A stretch of 6,534 nucleotides of DNA from Nitrospinaceae bacterium (GTDB lineage Bacteria > Nitrospinota > Nitrospinia > Nitrospinales > VA-1): assembly GCA_016763735.1 (NCBI GenBank), contig JAESTE010000093.1, positions 1 through 6,534 of the forward strand, written 5' to 3'. Made by a program: the position numbers and the translations under genes. Positions 1-4,526 of this stretch are shown piece by piece. The notes beneath the pieces are model-generated. The model had not been told where the DNA came from. It did no database searches and was given only the letters and a program-made list of their open reading frames with translations. Numbering within the stretch: position 1 is the stretch's first letter; each line of letters opens with the position of its first letter.

Positions 1-276
1 CCATTTTGCATCATCCACGCCAATATGAAGCGCCACAGCATCGAACGCCGCCTTTGAGGCCGCAATTACATTGTCCAAATCACGCTTACGGTTATCTGGC
101 GGGTAAAAACGGACAGTTACCCTAACCGTTTCGGTGTTAATTCCACCGACGCCCTGCAACACGCATTGATAGCCACATTCGCGCTTGTAGGATTTGGTAA
201 TCTTGGCTTTTTTTGCCCAGTGAATCCGGTGGTTTGGATTAAGCTCTTTGGGTGGATAGGGAAGCTGGACAATCAT
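1..276 (-). CDS. rusA: RusA family crossover junction endodeoxyribonuclease, 3' end cut by window
   Basis: The frame encodes the first 92 residues of a RusA-type Holliday junction resolvase, a dimeric metal-dependent nuclease that cuts four-way DNA junctions during phage recombination and replication. The N-terminus has the usual LPYPPKELNPNHRIHW opening. The catalytic block follows at residues 66-89, with Asp66-Leu-Asp68-Asn, Lys75 and the Asp88-Asp89 pair, matching Asp70, Asp72, Lys76 and Asp91 of E. coli RusA by motif. E. coli RusA has 120 residues, so roughly the last quarter lies beyond position 1. The start is fixed by a GGAGG Shine-Dalgarno eight bases upstream. The ATG overlaps the stop of the preceding small gene (ATGA), so translation is probably coupled. 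It is the most distal visible gene of the leftward early operon. The family call is firm; the symbol is by family, not orthology. Confidence 0.9.
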   Translation of the reverse strand, partial: MIVQLPYPPKELNPNHRIHWAKKAKITKSYKRECGYQCVLQGVGGINTETVRVTVRFYPPDNRKRDLDNVIAASKAAFDAVALHIGVDDAKW

Positions 277-410
277 GCAATAAACCTCCGGCGCGGGCCT
301 TTGAAATTGCATTCACGCTTCAAAGCCTCGATCACGGATTGACGCTTGTGCTCAATACGGTTGCGTTTGTGGAATATGATGATCCCAAACATGGCGAGGA
401 GCTTTTTCAT
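273..410 (-). CDS. 45-residue basic phage peptide of unknown function
   Basis: A small ORF opens MKKLLAMFGIIIFHKRNRIE and continues with a strongly basic helix-prone tail ending PRRRFIA. Residues 4-13 are hydrophobic but too short for a confident membrane span; a short amphipathic anchor or a buried strand is equally possible. The ORF is supported by context. Its ATG overlaps the methyltransferase stop as ATGA, a GGAGG motif sits just upstream of the start, and its own stop overlaps the rusA start in the same way. Three consecutive genes with the same junction and with Shine-Dalgarno motifs make chance unlikely. I do not recognise a family. Its position between a methyltransferase and a resolvase suggests a small accessory protein of the early operon. 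Confidence 0.65.
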   Translation of the reverse strand: MKKLLAMFGIIIFHKRNRIEHKRQSVIEALKRECNFKGPRRRFIA

Positions 411-1471
411 GCGACCGCCTCCATTGCATCCAGCAACCCACCACGATCTGTGTCAATTCGTTTTTCTGCTATGGCCGCGTATTCCGGGTTTAGCTCGATC
501 AAGATGCAATCTCGCTGCAGCCGATCTGCTACAAGCCCAGTTGTCCCTGCGCCTCCGAATGGATCTAAAACCATCCCACCTTTAGGGCACCCTGCCTCAA
601 TACAGCGCCTTGCAAGTTCGGGCGGAAACGTGGCAAAATGTGCCTCAGAAAACGCTGCCGTTGGTATGTTCCAAACTTCCACCGGAGCAGGCTCAACATT
701 TCGTAAATTTCTTTTGGTCACCGGCAATGACAACGCACTGTCAAAACTATCATTTGCCCGGTCTGATCCAATTTGGTTCATTACATCTTGCGACAAACGC
801 GCATGTGTATTTTTGCTGACCGGCTGAAGAACAGCATTGGCATCGTAGTCATATTTGGCTGATTTGGTGAACAACCATATTTTTTCATGCGCCCCAGATG
901 GCCGGTCCGATACACTTTCAGGCATTGGATTGGGTTTCGCCCAAATGATTTCTGATCTTACCCACCAACCTGCATCTTGCATAGCAATCGCAAATCGGTT
1001 TGGAACCATACACAGGTCTTTGGGTTTCAAATAACCACCCGCCATAATTCGTTTTGTGTTTCCAGTTTGGCCTTTTGGATTTTTGCCGCTCTGGGATCGC
1101 GTGGAGGTCGAAGGCGGACCATCAGCGCAAATCGGCCCTACTGTTGAAAACGGTTTATCCCGAAACGTACGATCATCTGTACCCAATGCTTTGGTATCAG
1201 CAGCAGAGCGTCCATTAGGTGTTGAAGCATAGCAATCTCCATAATTTACCCAACATGTGCCACCGGGTTTTAATACCCGTTTCACCTCTTCGAAAACCGC
1301 AACCATGACTTCCAGATGTTTAGACAGCGTTGCTTCTAACCCAATTTGCCCATCGACTCCGTAGTCACGTAAACCCCAATATGGTGGAGAAGTAACCACG
1401 CAATCGACAGATTCCGATGCCATCGACCTGAGAGCCGCTATGCAGTCATCTATGATGATTTGCACGCTCAT
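407..1471 (-). CDS. Beta-class site-specific DNA methyltransferase (N6_N4_Mtase family)
   Basis: A 354-residue SAM-dependent DNA methyltransferase that modifies an exocyclic amino group of adenine or cytosine. Catalytic motif IV, TSPPYWGLRDYG, lies at residues 27-38. The SAM-binding motif I, DPFGGAGTTG, is near the C-terminus at 303-312, followed by an acidic motif II (IELNPEY) around 325. Motif IV before motif I is the beta-class order. The central section (about 85-220) includes a Ser/Gly-rich linker and the HEKIWLFTKSAKYDYDA block typical of phage methylases, and probably holds the target-recognition region. An SPPY rather than DPPY catalytic motif is often seen in N4-cytosine enzymes, but that is only a hint. 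No restriction endonuclease is adjacent, so it looks like an orphan enzyme for protecting or regulating phage DNA. Its ATG overlaps the gapR-like stop, with GAGG upstream. Confidence 0.93.
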   Translation of the reverse strand: MSVQIIIDDCIAALRSMASESVDCVVTSPPYWGLRDYGVDGQIGLEATLSKHLEVMVAVFEEVKRVLKPGGTCWVNYGDCYASTPNGRSAADTKALGTDDRTFRDKPFSTVGPICADGPPSTSTRSQSGKNPKGQTGNTKRIMAGGYLKPKDLCMVPNRFAIAMQDAGWWVRSEIIWAKPNPMPESVSDRPSGAHEKIWLFTKSAKYDYDANAVLQPVSKNTHARLSQDVMNQIGSDRANDSFDSALSLPVTKRNLRNVEPAPVEVWNIPTAAFSEAHFATFPPELARRCIEAGCPKGGMVLDPFGGAGTTGLVADRLQRDCILIELNPEYAAIAEKRIDTDRGGLLDAMEAVA

Positions 1472-1734
1472 GCTGCTGCCTCAAATAAATCCGGAGCCAT
1501 CCCCAGCGCACTCAGATACAAATCCAACACGGCGCCTTGTTCTTCCCGCTCAGCGGCCTCAATTTTTCGCAGTGAAACAACCTTGCGCAGGATTTTTGCA
1601 TCAAACCCATTGGCCTTCGCTTCCGCATAAATTTCTTTGACATCGTCAGCGATTGCCTTCTTTTCTTCTTCCAGATGCTCAATCCGTTCAATGACAGATT
1701 TGAGCTGGTCTTTTGCAATACCGGTGTCAGTCAT
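1468..1734 (-). CDS. GapR/DUF2312 family DNA-binding protein, phage-encoded
   Basis: An 88-residue protein with the full GapR signature: QLKSVIERIEHLEEEKKAI, then KEIYAEAKANGFDAKILRKVV at about residues 33-53, and a closing LDLYLSALGM. Caulobacter GapR is of nearly the same length (89 residues). It forms a tetramer that clamps overtwisted, AT-rich DNA and stimulates gyrase and topoisomerase IV in front of replication forks and RNA polymerase. The first half is a heptad-rich helix consistent with the coiled-coil dimerisation segment. The start has an AGAGGA Shine-Dalgarno and overlaps the preceding stop by ATGA; its own stop overlaps the methyltransferase start. A phage copy could help its DNA replicate or be transcribed, or interfere with the host protein; that part is inference. 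The family call is strong and is the best taxonomic marker in the window. Confidence 0.93.
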   Translation of the reverse strand: MTDTGIAKDQLKSVIERIEHLEEEKKAIADDVKEIYAEAKANGFDAKILRKVVSLRKIEAAEREEQGAVLDLYLSALGMAPDLFEAAA

Positions 1735-2120
1735 GGTTTTTTCCTCTTTTCAATTTTCGCCAGCAGTGCCTCAGCCTCAGCCAGAATGTCCGCATCAACA
1801 TCATTGCCCCCCGCCCTTTCCATTTTGATTTCATGCGCGAGTGATTTTAATTTCCAAGCGCAATGGGAAAGGTACGCATCCCTGATTTTCTTGAATAAAC
1901 CCGCTTCAACCGACTTGGCTTTGCCCCGGCGAATGCGATCAAGTGTCCAATAATTAAAACCGTAATCACGCGCCAAACGACGCAATGCTGGCTGCGTATC
2001 CGACGTGCCCCGAGCCTCATGTAAAATCATGCGGGATATAAACCCACGCGCACGATCTGCTGGCTGCTGAATTGTGTTCGAAATACTCATTGGCTCGAAG
2101 TGCCCGATATTGGGGTACAT
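1731..2120 (-). CDS. Small helix-turn-helix-like phage protein
   Basis: The protein has 129 residues from the chosen start. Residues 45-85 (ALRRLARDYGFNYWTLDRIR and following RGKAKSVEAGLF) resemble a compact Cro/HTH fold with a basic recognition helix. The C-terminal 88-127 is a charged, heptad-like helix ending KIEKRKKP. I infer a DNA-binding or replication-accessory role; no named family is recognised. Three starts are possible. ATG at 2132 has no spaced Shine-Dalgarno. ATG at 2120 has GGAA six bases upstream and was chosen. ATG at 2090 overlaps the stop of a doubtful upstream frame as ATGA but lacks a Shine-Dalgarno. The stop overlaps the gapR-like start by ATGA. The coding call is firm, the start is not. 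Confidence 0.75.
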   Translation of the reverse strand: MYPNIGHFEPMSISNTIQQPADRARGFISRMILHEARGTSDTQPALRRLARDYGFNYWTLDRIRRGKAKSVEAGLFKKIRDAYLSHCAWKLKSLAHEIKMERAGGNDVDADILAEAEALLAKIEKRKKP

Positions 2121-2482
2121 TGTGCTTTCCATCCTGTGCTTTGTTTCTCGAACGGATGTGAACGAGAAACGAGGTACACAGAATGGAGAAAAAGGACGTG
2201 GACAGAATTCCAGATACGCAGGACGATAAACCCGCGCAGGGTTTTGAAAGTGTCGGTAAACACGCCGATAATGTCATTGATCTTGCGGACGAAGCGCGAA
2301 AACGGCGCATTCGCAGCCCAACTGAATTCTGGTGGTGAGGGTAACCTGGGAGGATTAAATCCCCTCACCACCTTTCCGGCCGGAAATTGGTGACTGGCTT
2401 GTATTGCCCACGCGCCAATCATACGTGGGGAATCAGGGCATGGTGATACCCTTAGCAATTTCGTTTGGGCGGTGAGGTTCAT
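2087..2482 (-). CDS. Doubtful 131-codon frame bridging the early operon
   Basis: This minus frame begins with an ATGA overlap on the 33-residue gene and ends with an ATGA overlap on the ATG at 2090, exactly the junction used elsewhere in the operon. GGTGA precedes the start closely. Against it, the composition is poor for a folded protein: proline-rich from about 43-53, then hydrophobic and basic stretches such as GFIVLRIWNSVHVLFLHSVY, as expected from the antisense of another gene. It is opposed on the plus strand by a 51-residue ORF with a good ribosome binding site. No family is recognised. The position may be read-through leader only. I keep it because of the junction pattern. Confidence 0.35.
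   Translation of the reverse strand: MNLTAQTKLLRVSPCPDSPRMIGAWAIQASHQFPAGKVVRGFNPPRLPSPPEFSWAANAPFSRFVRKINDIIGVFTDTFKTLRGFIVLRIWNSVHVLFLHSVYLVSRSHPFEKQSTGWKAQCTPISGTSSQ
2143..2170. promoter_or_regulatory. Perfect 8-bp inverted repeat, candidate operator or RNA hairpin
   Basis: GTTTCTCG at 2143-2150 is repeated as CGAGAAAC at 2163-2170 with a 12-base spacer. It lies between the start of the leftward HTH-like gene and the GAGG ribosome binding site (2171-2174) of the rightward 51-residue ORF. It does not match the GTAC-N5-GTAC operators, so a different regulator would be involved, or a hairpin in the plus transcript just before the ribosome site. Two TGTGCTTT copies (2121-2128, 2135-2142) sit beside it. 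I found no convincing promoter on either strand here. Confidence 0.45.
2183..2338 (+). CDS. 51-residue charged ORF opposite the early operon
   Basis: The ORF starts eight bases after GAGG and encodes a hydrophilic 51-residue protein. An acidic N-terminus (MEKKDVDRIPDTQDD) leads into a helix-like segment around residues 22-42 (ESVGKHADNVIDLADEARKR), and it ends RRIRSPTEFWW. The composition reads like a natural small protein, more so than the frame on the opposite strand. Its stop codon lies inside a long hairpin stem that could end the transcript. It would be the only plus-strand gene left of the immunity switch. No family is recognised. It and the antisense 131-codon frame are unlikely both to be real. 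Confidence 0.4.
   Translation: MEKKDVDRIPDTQDDKPAQGFESVGKHADNVIDLADEARKRRIRSPTEFWW
2331..2372 (+). terminator. Long hairpin after the 51-residue ORF, weak terminator
   Basis: GGTGGTGAGGG at 2331-2341 pairs perfectly with the 11 bases CCCTCACCACC ending at 2372, leaving a 20-base loop. Only TTT follows, so an intrinsic terminator in the plus direction would be weak. The left arm contains the stop codon of the 51-residue ORF. Immediately downstream, 2373-2386 is a perfect 14-bp palindrome, TTTCCGGCCGGAAA, which could be a protein site or an extra stem. Confidence 0.4.
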
Positions 2483-2494
2483 TCTTCACCGCCC
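2467..2494. repeat. Perfect 9-bp stem across the end of the 33-residue gene
   Basis: GGGCGGTGA (2467-2475) and TCACCGCCC (2486-2494) form a 9-bp stem with a 10-base loop. On the minus strand it covers the last codons and stop of the 33-residue peptide gene and the start of the next frame. It could terminate or attenuate the leftward transcript, although no T-run follows on either side (TTCCCC on plus, AAACGAA on minus). It could also regulate coupling between the two frames. Confidence 0.45.
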
Positions 2495-2580
2495 TTCCCC
2501 GCATGAATAAATGCACCGACAATCAAGCCAAGAAAAATGGAAGCAGCTATCCAGATAAGAATAATGGTGAGCCATGTCAT
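2479..2580 (-). CDS. 33-residue single-span membrane peptide
   Basis: The ORF encodes MTWLTIILIWIAASIFLGLI followed by VGAFIHAGKGGEE. Residues 3-26 form one clear transmembrane helix with a short, charged tail; by the positive-inside rule the topology is not obvious. The ATG overlaps the stop of the Cro-like gene as ATGA, so translation is probably coupled; no strong Shine-Dalgarno precedes it. The clean hydrophobic-then-polar pattern and the overlap argue for a real gene despite its size. Small membrane peptides early in phage operons can affect superinfection, lysis timing or host membrane proteins; which applies here is unknown. Confidence 0.65.
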   Translation of the reverse strand: MTWLTIILIWIAASIFLGLIVGAFIHAGKGGEE

Positions 2581-2822
2581 GCGGCAGTGCTCGCGGAACC
2601 ACGGGGCACATCTTCCCTAAGGGCGGTCAACCACTCCAAGGTTACTCCCTCAACCCCACTACGAGCGGCAATCTCAATGACCTTGCCCCAATGGGCTGGG
2701 CTAATTGAATTACGATATCTCATTTGTCGTGCGGCTTCATAATTGCAGCCCATATCCTCTTGAAAAGCTGCAATGGATGACCAACAATCAATAAGGTTTC
2801 TGATGTCGTGTGGTGTGTTCAT
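2577..2822 (-). CDS. Cro-like helix-turn-helix regulator
   Basis: An 81-residue protein in the cro position, divergent from the CI-like repressor. Residues 16-52 (SIAAFQEDMGCNYEAARQMR and following YRNSISPAHWGKVIEIA) match the small phage Cro-type pattern: a scaffold helix, a recognition helix with Tyr/Ala/Arg contacts, an RNSISPxHW turn and a further helix. Residues 57-68 (VEGVTLEWLTAL) are the usual closing segment. It should bind operators in the adjacent gap and favour the lytic programme. It is the first gene of the leftward operon. The ATG lies only a few bases beyond the predicted -10 hexamer and has no Shine-Dalgarno, so the mRNA is probably leaderless. The name is by fold and position; no orthology is claimed. 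Confidence 0.82.
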   Translation of the reverse strand: MNTPHDIRNLIDCWSSIAAFQEDMGCNYEAARQMRYRNSISPAHWGKVIEIAARSGVEGVTLEWLTALREDVPRGSASTAA

Positions 2823-2828
2823 AAATTA

Positions 2829-2857
2829 TCAGTACATTATGTACTAATCAAATACAA
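2829..2857 (-). promoter_or_regulatory. Leftward early promoter, operator-covered, probably leaderless
   Basis: Read on the minus strand, TTGTAT (2857-2852) and TACTGA (2834-2829) are separated by 17 bases. An offset GATAAT (2831-2826) also fits a -10. The palindrome 2831-2845 fills the spacer and overlaps the -10, so a bound repressor would block RNA polymerase. A start seven bases after TACTGA falls on the A of the Cro-like ATG at 2822. The layout is the same as the promoter at 6111-6139: both share GTACATAATGTACT between the hexamers. Confidence 0.6.
2831..2845. promoter_or_regulatory. Operator 1 (GTAC-N5-GTAC)
   Basis: AGTACATTATGTACT is a perfect 7+1+7 palindrome; extending it to 2828-2848 keeps nine of ten arm positions symmetric. 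It lies inside the leftward promoter. The likely ligands are the divergent CI-like repressor and the Cro-like protein. Three further copies of the GTAC-N5-GTAC pattern occur, at 2866-2880, 6097-6111 and 6123-6137. Confidence 0.75.
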
Positions 2858-2865
2858 GTCGTTTT

Positions 2866-2880
2866 CGTACCCTACGTACG
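2866..2880. promoter_or_regulatory. Operator 2 (GTAC-N5-GTAC)
   Basis: CGTACCCTACGTACG has perfect 5-bp arms around a 5-base centre, matching the spacing of operator 1. It lies 25-39 bp before the repressor start, about where the -35 region of the repressor promoter would be, so it may mediate autoregulation. A degenerate third site (ATAC-N5-GTTT, 2852-2864) may lie between the two but is weak. The repressor promoter itself is unclear: TATGGC at 2893-2898 is a possible -10 that would start transcription at the repressor ATG. Confidence 0.7.
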
Positions 2881-2904
2881 GGAAACTTTCGCTATGGCTG
2901 TATT

Positions 2905-3513
2905 ATGGAAGAACCTAAACACAGATTACAGCAAGCAAGAGCAAAGGCTGGTTTCAAAGGCCCTGCCGACACGGCACAGGCGATTACGAGTGTCAATCAA
3001 AACACGCTCACCAGCCACGAAAACGGCAATAGGCTCATTTCAAAAAAGGCGGCAGAAATTTATGCTGGTATTCTTGGAGTTGATGCAGGATGGATTCTTT
3101 TTGGCAGCGAGGCGAAACCAACGCCAATGGAGATCCCTGTTGTATCTCTTGTGAGCGCAGGCAACATCATTGAACAAGATGCGATCATGCCGGAGGATAT
3201 TGAGCGATGGATTACCATATCTGACTTGCCATCCGGCAACTGGCTTGCTTTTGGAGTTATGGGCGACAGTATGAACCGGATAGCCCCAAACGGCAGCCTT
3301 ATTCTGATCAATCGTGAGGATAACCGCCTTGTCGACCAGCGGTTCTATATTTTTTACTCTCCCGAAACCGGGGCCGCTACATTCAAGCAGTATCGTAAAG
3401 CAGTCCCACCCAGAATGCAGCCGTATTCAACAAACCCGGAACATATTTCAGAACCGCTGAAAGAAGACATGGCCGTGTTTGCTCGCGTTCGAAGGGTAAT
3501 CACCGATGTCTGA
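2905..3513 (+). CDS. CI/LexA-like repressor: HTH plus S24 peptidase
   Basis: A 202-residue lysogeny repressor. Residues 6-67 form an XRE-type helix-turn-helix (HRLQQARAKAGF, then TSHENGNRLISKKAAEIYAG and WILFG). Residues about 76-200 form a LexA/UmuD-like S24 peptidase. The catalytic Ser122 lies in MGDSM and Lys161 in TFKQYR, and Ala85-Gly86 in VSAGN is the expected self-cleavage bond. RecA filaments formed after DNA damage should trigger cleavage and prophage induction. It is divergent from the Cro-like gene across 82 bp with two operators. No Shine-Dalgarno precedes the ATG, consistent with a leaderless transcript as for lambda cI from PRM. No upstream in-frame ATG, GTG or TTG lies close by. 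The length is normal for the family, and all catalytic residues are present. Confidence 0.92.
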   Translation: MEEPKHRLQQARAKAGFKGPADTAQAITSVNQNTLTSHENGNRLISKKAAEIYAGILGVDAGWILFGSEAKPTPMEIPVVSLVSAGNIIEQDAIMPEDIERWITISDLPSGNWLAFGVMGDSMNRIAPNGSLILINREDNRLVDQRFYIFYSPETGAATFKQYRKAVPPRMQPYSTNPEHISEPLKEDMAVFARVRRVITDV

Positions 3514-3590
3514 TCAAGTAGCTAAAATTGATTGGGTGAAGCCGAGATAATCACAGGCTGTAATAGCTCCTCTTGCAACATTGGCTGCGA

Positions 3591-3610
3591 TTGAGTTTAA
3601 TAAAACTCAA
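3591..3610. repeat. AT-rich perfect hairpin before the lipoprotein gene
   Basis: TTGAGTTT (3591-3598), loop AATA and AAACTCAA (3603-3610) form an 8-bp stem. No T-run follows, so it is at best a weak terminator of the repressor transcript. TTGAGT at 3591-3596 and TTAGAT at 3615-3620 also read as a promoter with an 18-base spacer for the lipoprotein gene, so the hairpin may instead be a regulator site over that promoter. Both readings are tentative. The rest of 3514-3638 holds no convincing gene. Confidence 0.35.
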
Positions 3611-3638
3611 CACATTAGATATCGCGTAAGTAAATCGA

Positions 3639-4088
3639 ATGAATCAGACAAAAATCGCAACGCGATCTACTCTATTGCTTTCACTTTTGTTCATTTCAAG
3701 CTGCTCGTCTGGAGCGCGGTACGCAATCAACAATTACAAATCTGTACCAGTTGTTCGCTTTTCGGCAACTGACGGATCAACATACCGAATATTTCACAAA
3801 CCATCAGAAAAGCGCCTTATGATTACCCCCAGCCTTGCGGCGGCGGCAGGTCAAGGTGCCCTGCAAGGCATTTCTTTGGGAGCAATTAACTCTGGAAGGC
3901 CGGTCATTTTATATGAAGACGCTGCAATTCAATATTTAGCCTCAAAGGGCTCCAGGTGCCAAGTCACAAAAAGCTTTCTTGTGGTTAAGCCACAATACGA
4001 AATACGCTATGAATGCGACGAAATGGTTATCTCAAAAACCAACGACACCCACTTCAACAAATTAAAAGCTGAAAACCCCACATGGTGA
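3639..4088 (+). CDS. Small lipoprotein, possible lysogenic-conversion protein
   Basis: A 149-residue protein with a lipoprotein signal: a basic N-terminus, a hydrophobic core at residues 10-19 (STLLLSLLFI) and an ISSC lipobox, giving a lipidated Cys22 after signal peptidase II. Ser at +2 permits outer-membrane sorting under the E. coli rule. The mature part has beta-like segments, an Ala/Gly-rich run at 67-83 (AAAAGQGALQGISLG) that could pack as a glycine-zipper-like helix, and Cys107 and Cys126, which may form a disulfide. The Shine-Dalgarno is weak. I recognise no family. Its position downstream of the repressor is typical for genes expressed in the lysogen, such as superinfection-exclusion or surface-altering lipoproteins. 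That role is inferred from place and localisation only. Confidence 0.75.
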   Translation: MNQTKIATRSTLLLSLLFISSCSSGARYAINNYKSVPVVRFSATDGSTYRIFHKPSEKRLMITPSLAAAAGQGALQGISLGAINSGRPVILYEDAAIQYLASKGSRCQVTKSFLVVKPQYEIRYECDEMVISKTNDTHFNKLKAENPTW

Positions 4089-4284
4089 TGACCAAACTTT
4101 GTCTTTTGCCCCAATGCCTTTGAACGGTGCCAGCTCGCACGAAGAAGTACGCGTCCGGGCAAAGGTAATTTGGATTATGAAAAAACCGTAAATTTATAGG
4201 GCTGGAGTGTATAATTCAAAGTAATTGCAAAGTACCTCGACTAACAACATAGCCATTGGATTGGGAGTGGTGAGTACGGTAGAC
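4089..4284. other. Intergenic stretch with short inverted repeats, no gene seen
   Basis: I see no ORF with support here. TTTGCCC (4105-4111) is complementary to GGGCAAA (4157-4163), and CCTTTG (4117-4122) to CAAAGG (4160-4165). The two pairings compete for the same 3' arm. TATAAT at 4210-4215 looks like a -10 on the plus strand, but no good -35 lies 16-18 bases upstream. GGATTGGG (4258-4265) can pair with bulged CCCAATATCC (4295-4304) across the end of the leftward 75-residue gene, a weak terminator at most. Confidence 0.3.
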
Positions 4285-4512
4285 CTATGACAGCCCCAAT
4301 ATCCGGCTTAATTCAAAGGCAGCTTCTTCAGTTTGCACTTTTGCAAGTATTGATATGTCGCCATTGCCATCACCGTTATGCTTTTGATATAAAAAGTAGC
4401 CAACCGAATCTTCTGTACTAATATTATTTGCGGCGGCAACCGATGATGTCAGCGGTGCAATATATAATTGCGACCCAATTTCGACTTCACCACTTAAAAA
4501 ATAATCAGCCAT
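4285..4512 (-). CDS. 75-residue hypothetical protein, divergent partner of the 239-residue gene
   Basis: An acidic protein starting MADYFLSGEVEIGSQLYIAP and ending in a helix-like ILAKVQTEEAAFELSRILGL. It has no signal peptide or membrane span. The middle contains a Gly/Asp/Asn-rich turn (HNGDGNGD, about 45-52) between probable beta segments, suggesting a small alpha/beta domain. A Shine-Dalgarno, AAGGG at 4524-4520, stands seven bases before the ATG. The gene diverges from the 239-residue gene with only 13 bp between the two ATGs, so its promoter must lie inside the opposite gene. I recognise no family. A paired function with its neighbour (for example inhibitor and effector) is possible but not shown by sequence. 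Confidence 0.65.
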   Translation of the reverse strand: MADYFLSGEVEIGSQLYIAPLTSSVAAANNISTEDSVGYFLYQKHNGDGNGDISILAKVQTEEAAFELSRILGLS

Positions 4513-4526
4513 TTAAGGACCCTTAA
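4513..4526. promoter_or_regulatory. Palindrome carrying both Shine-Dalgarno sites of a divergent pair
   Basis: TTAAGGACCCTTAA has perfect 6-bp arms. On the plus strand AAGGA (4515-4519) lies six bases before the ATG at 4526. On the minus strand AAGGG (4524-4520) lies seven bases before the ATG at 4512. The two mRNAs must therefore overlap at their 5' ends and be complementary across both ribosome binding sites. Confidence 0.6.

Noticed and set aside
252..827. Plus-strand 191-codon frame
   Set aside because: It lies antisense to the methyltransferase, the 45-codon gene and part of rusA, all with clear families or junctions; its composition is not protein-like.
2017..2310. Minus-strand 97-codon frame
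   Set aside because: Different frame over the HTH-like gene, Ser/Cys-rich, no ribosome site, no fit to the overlap chain.
2503..2742. Plus-strand 79-codon frame
   Set aside because: Antisense to the Cro-like and 33-residue genes.
3506..3550. Fourteen-codon frame (MSDQVAKIDWVKPR) overlapping the repressor end
   Set aside because: Too short to support without conservation; it may be a decayed gene start or a chance frame.
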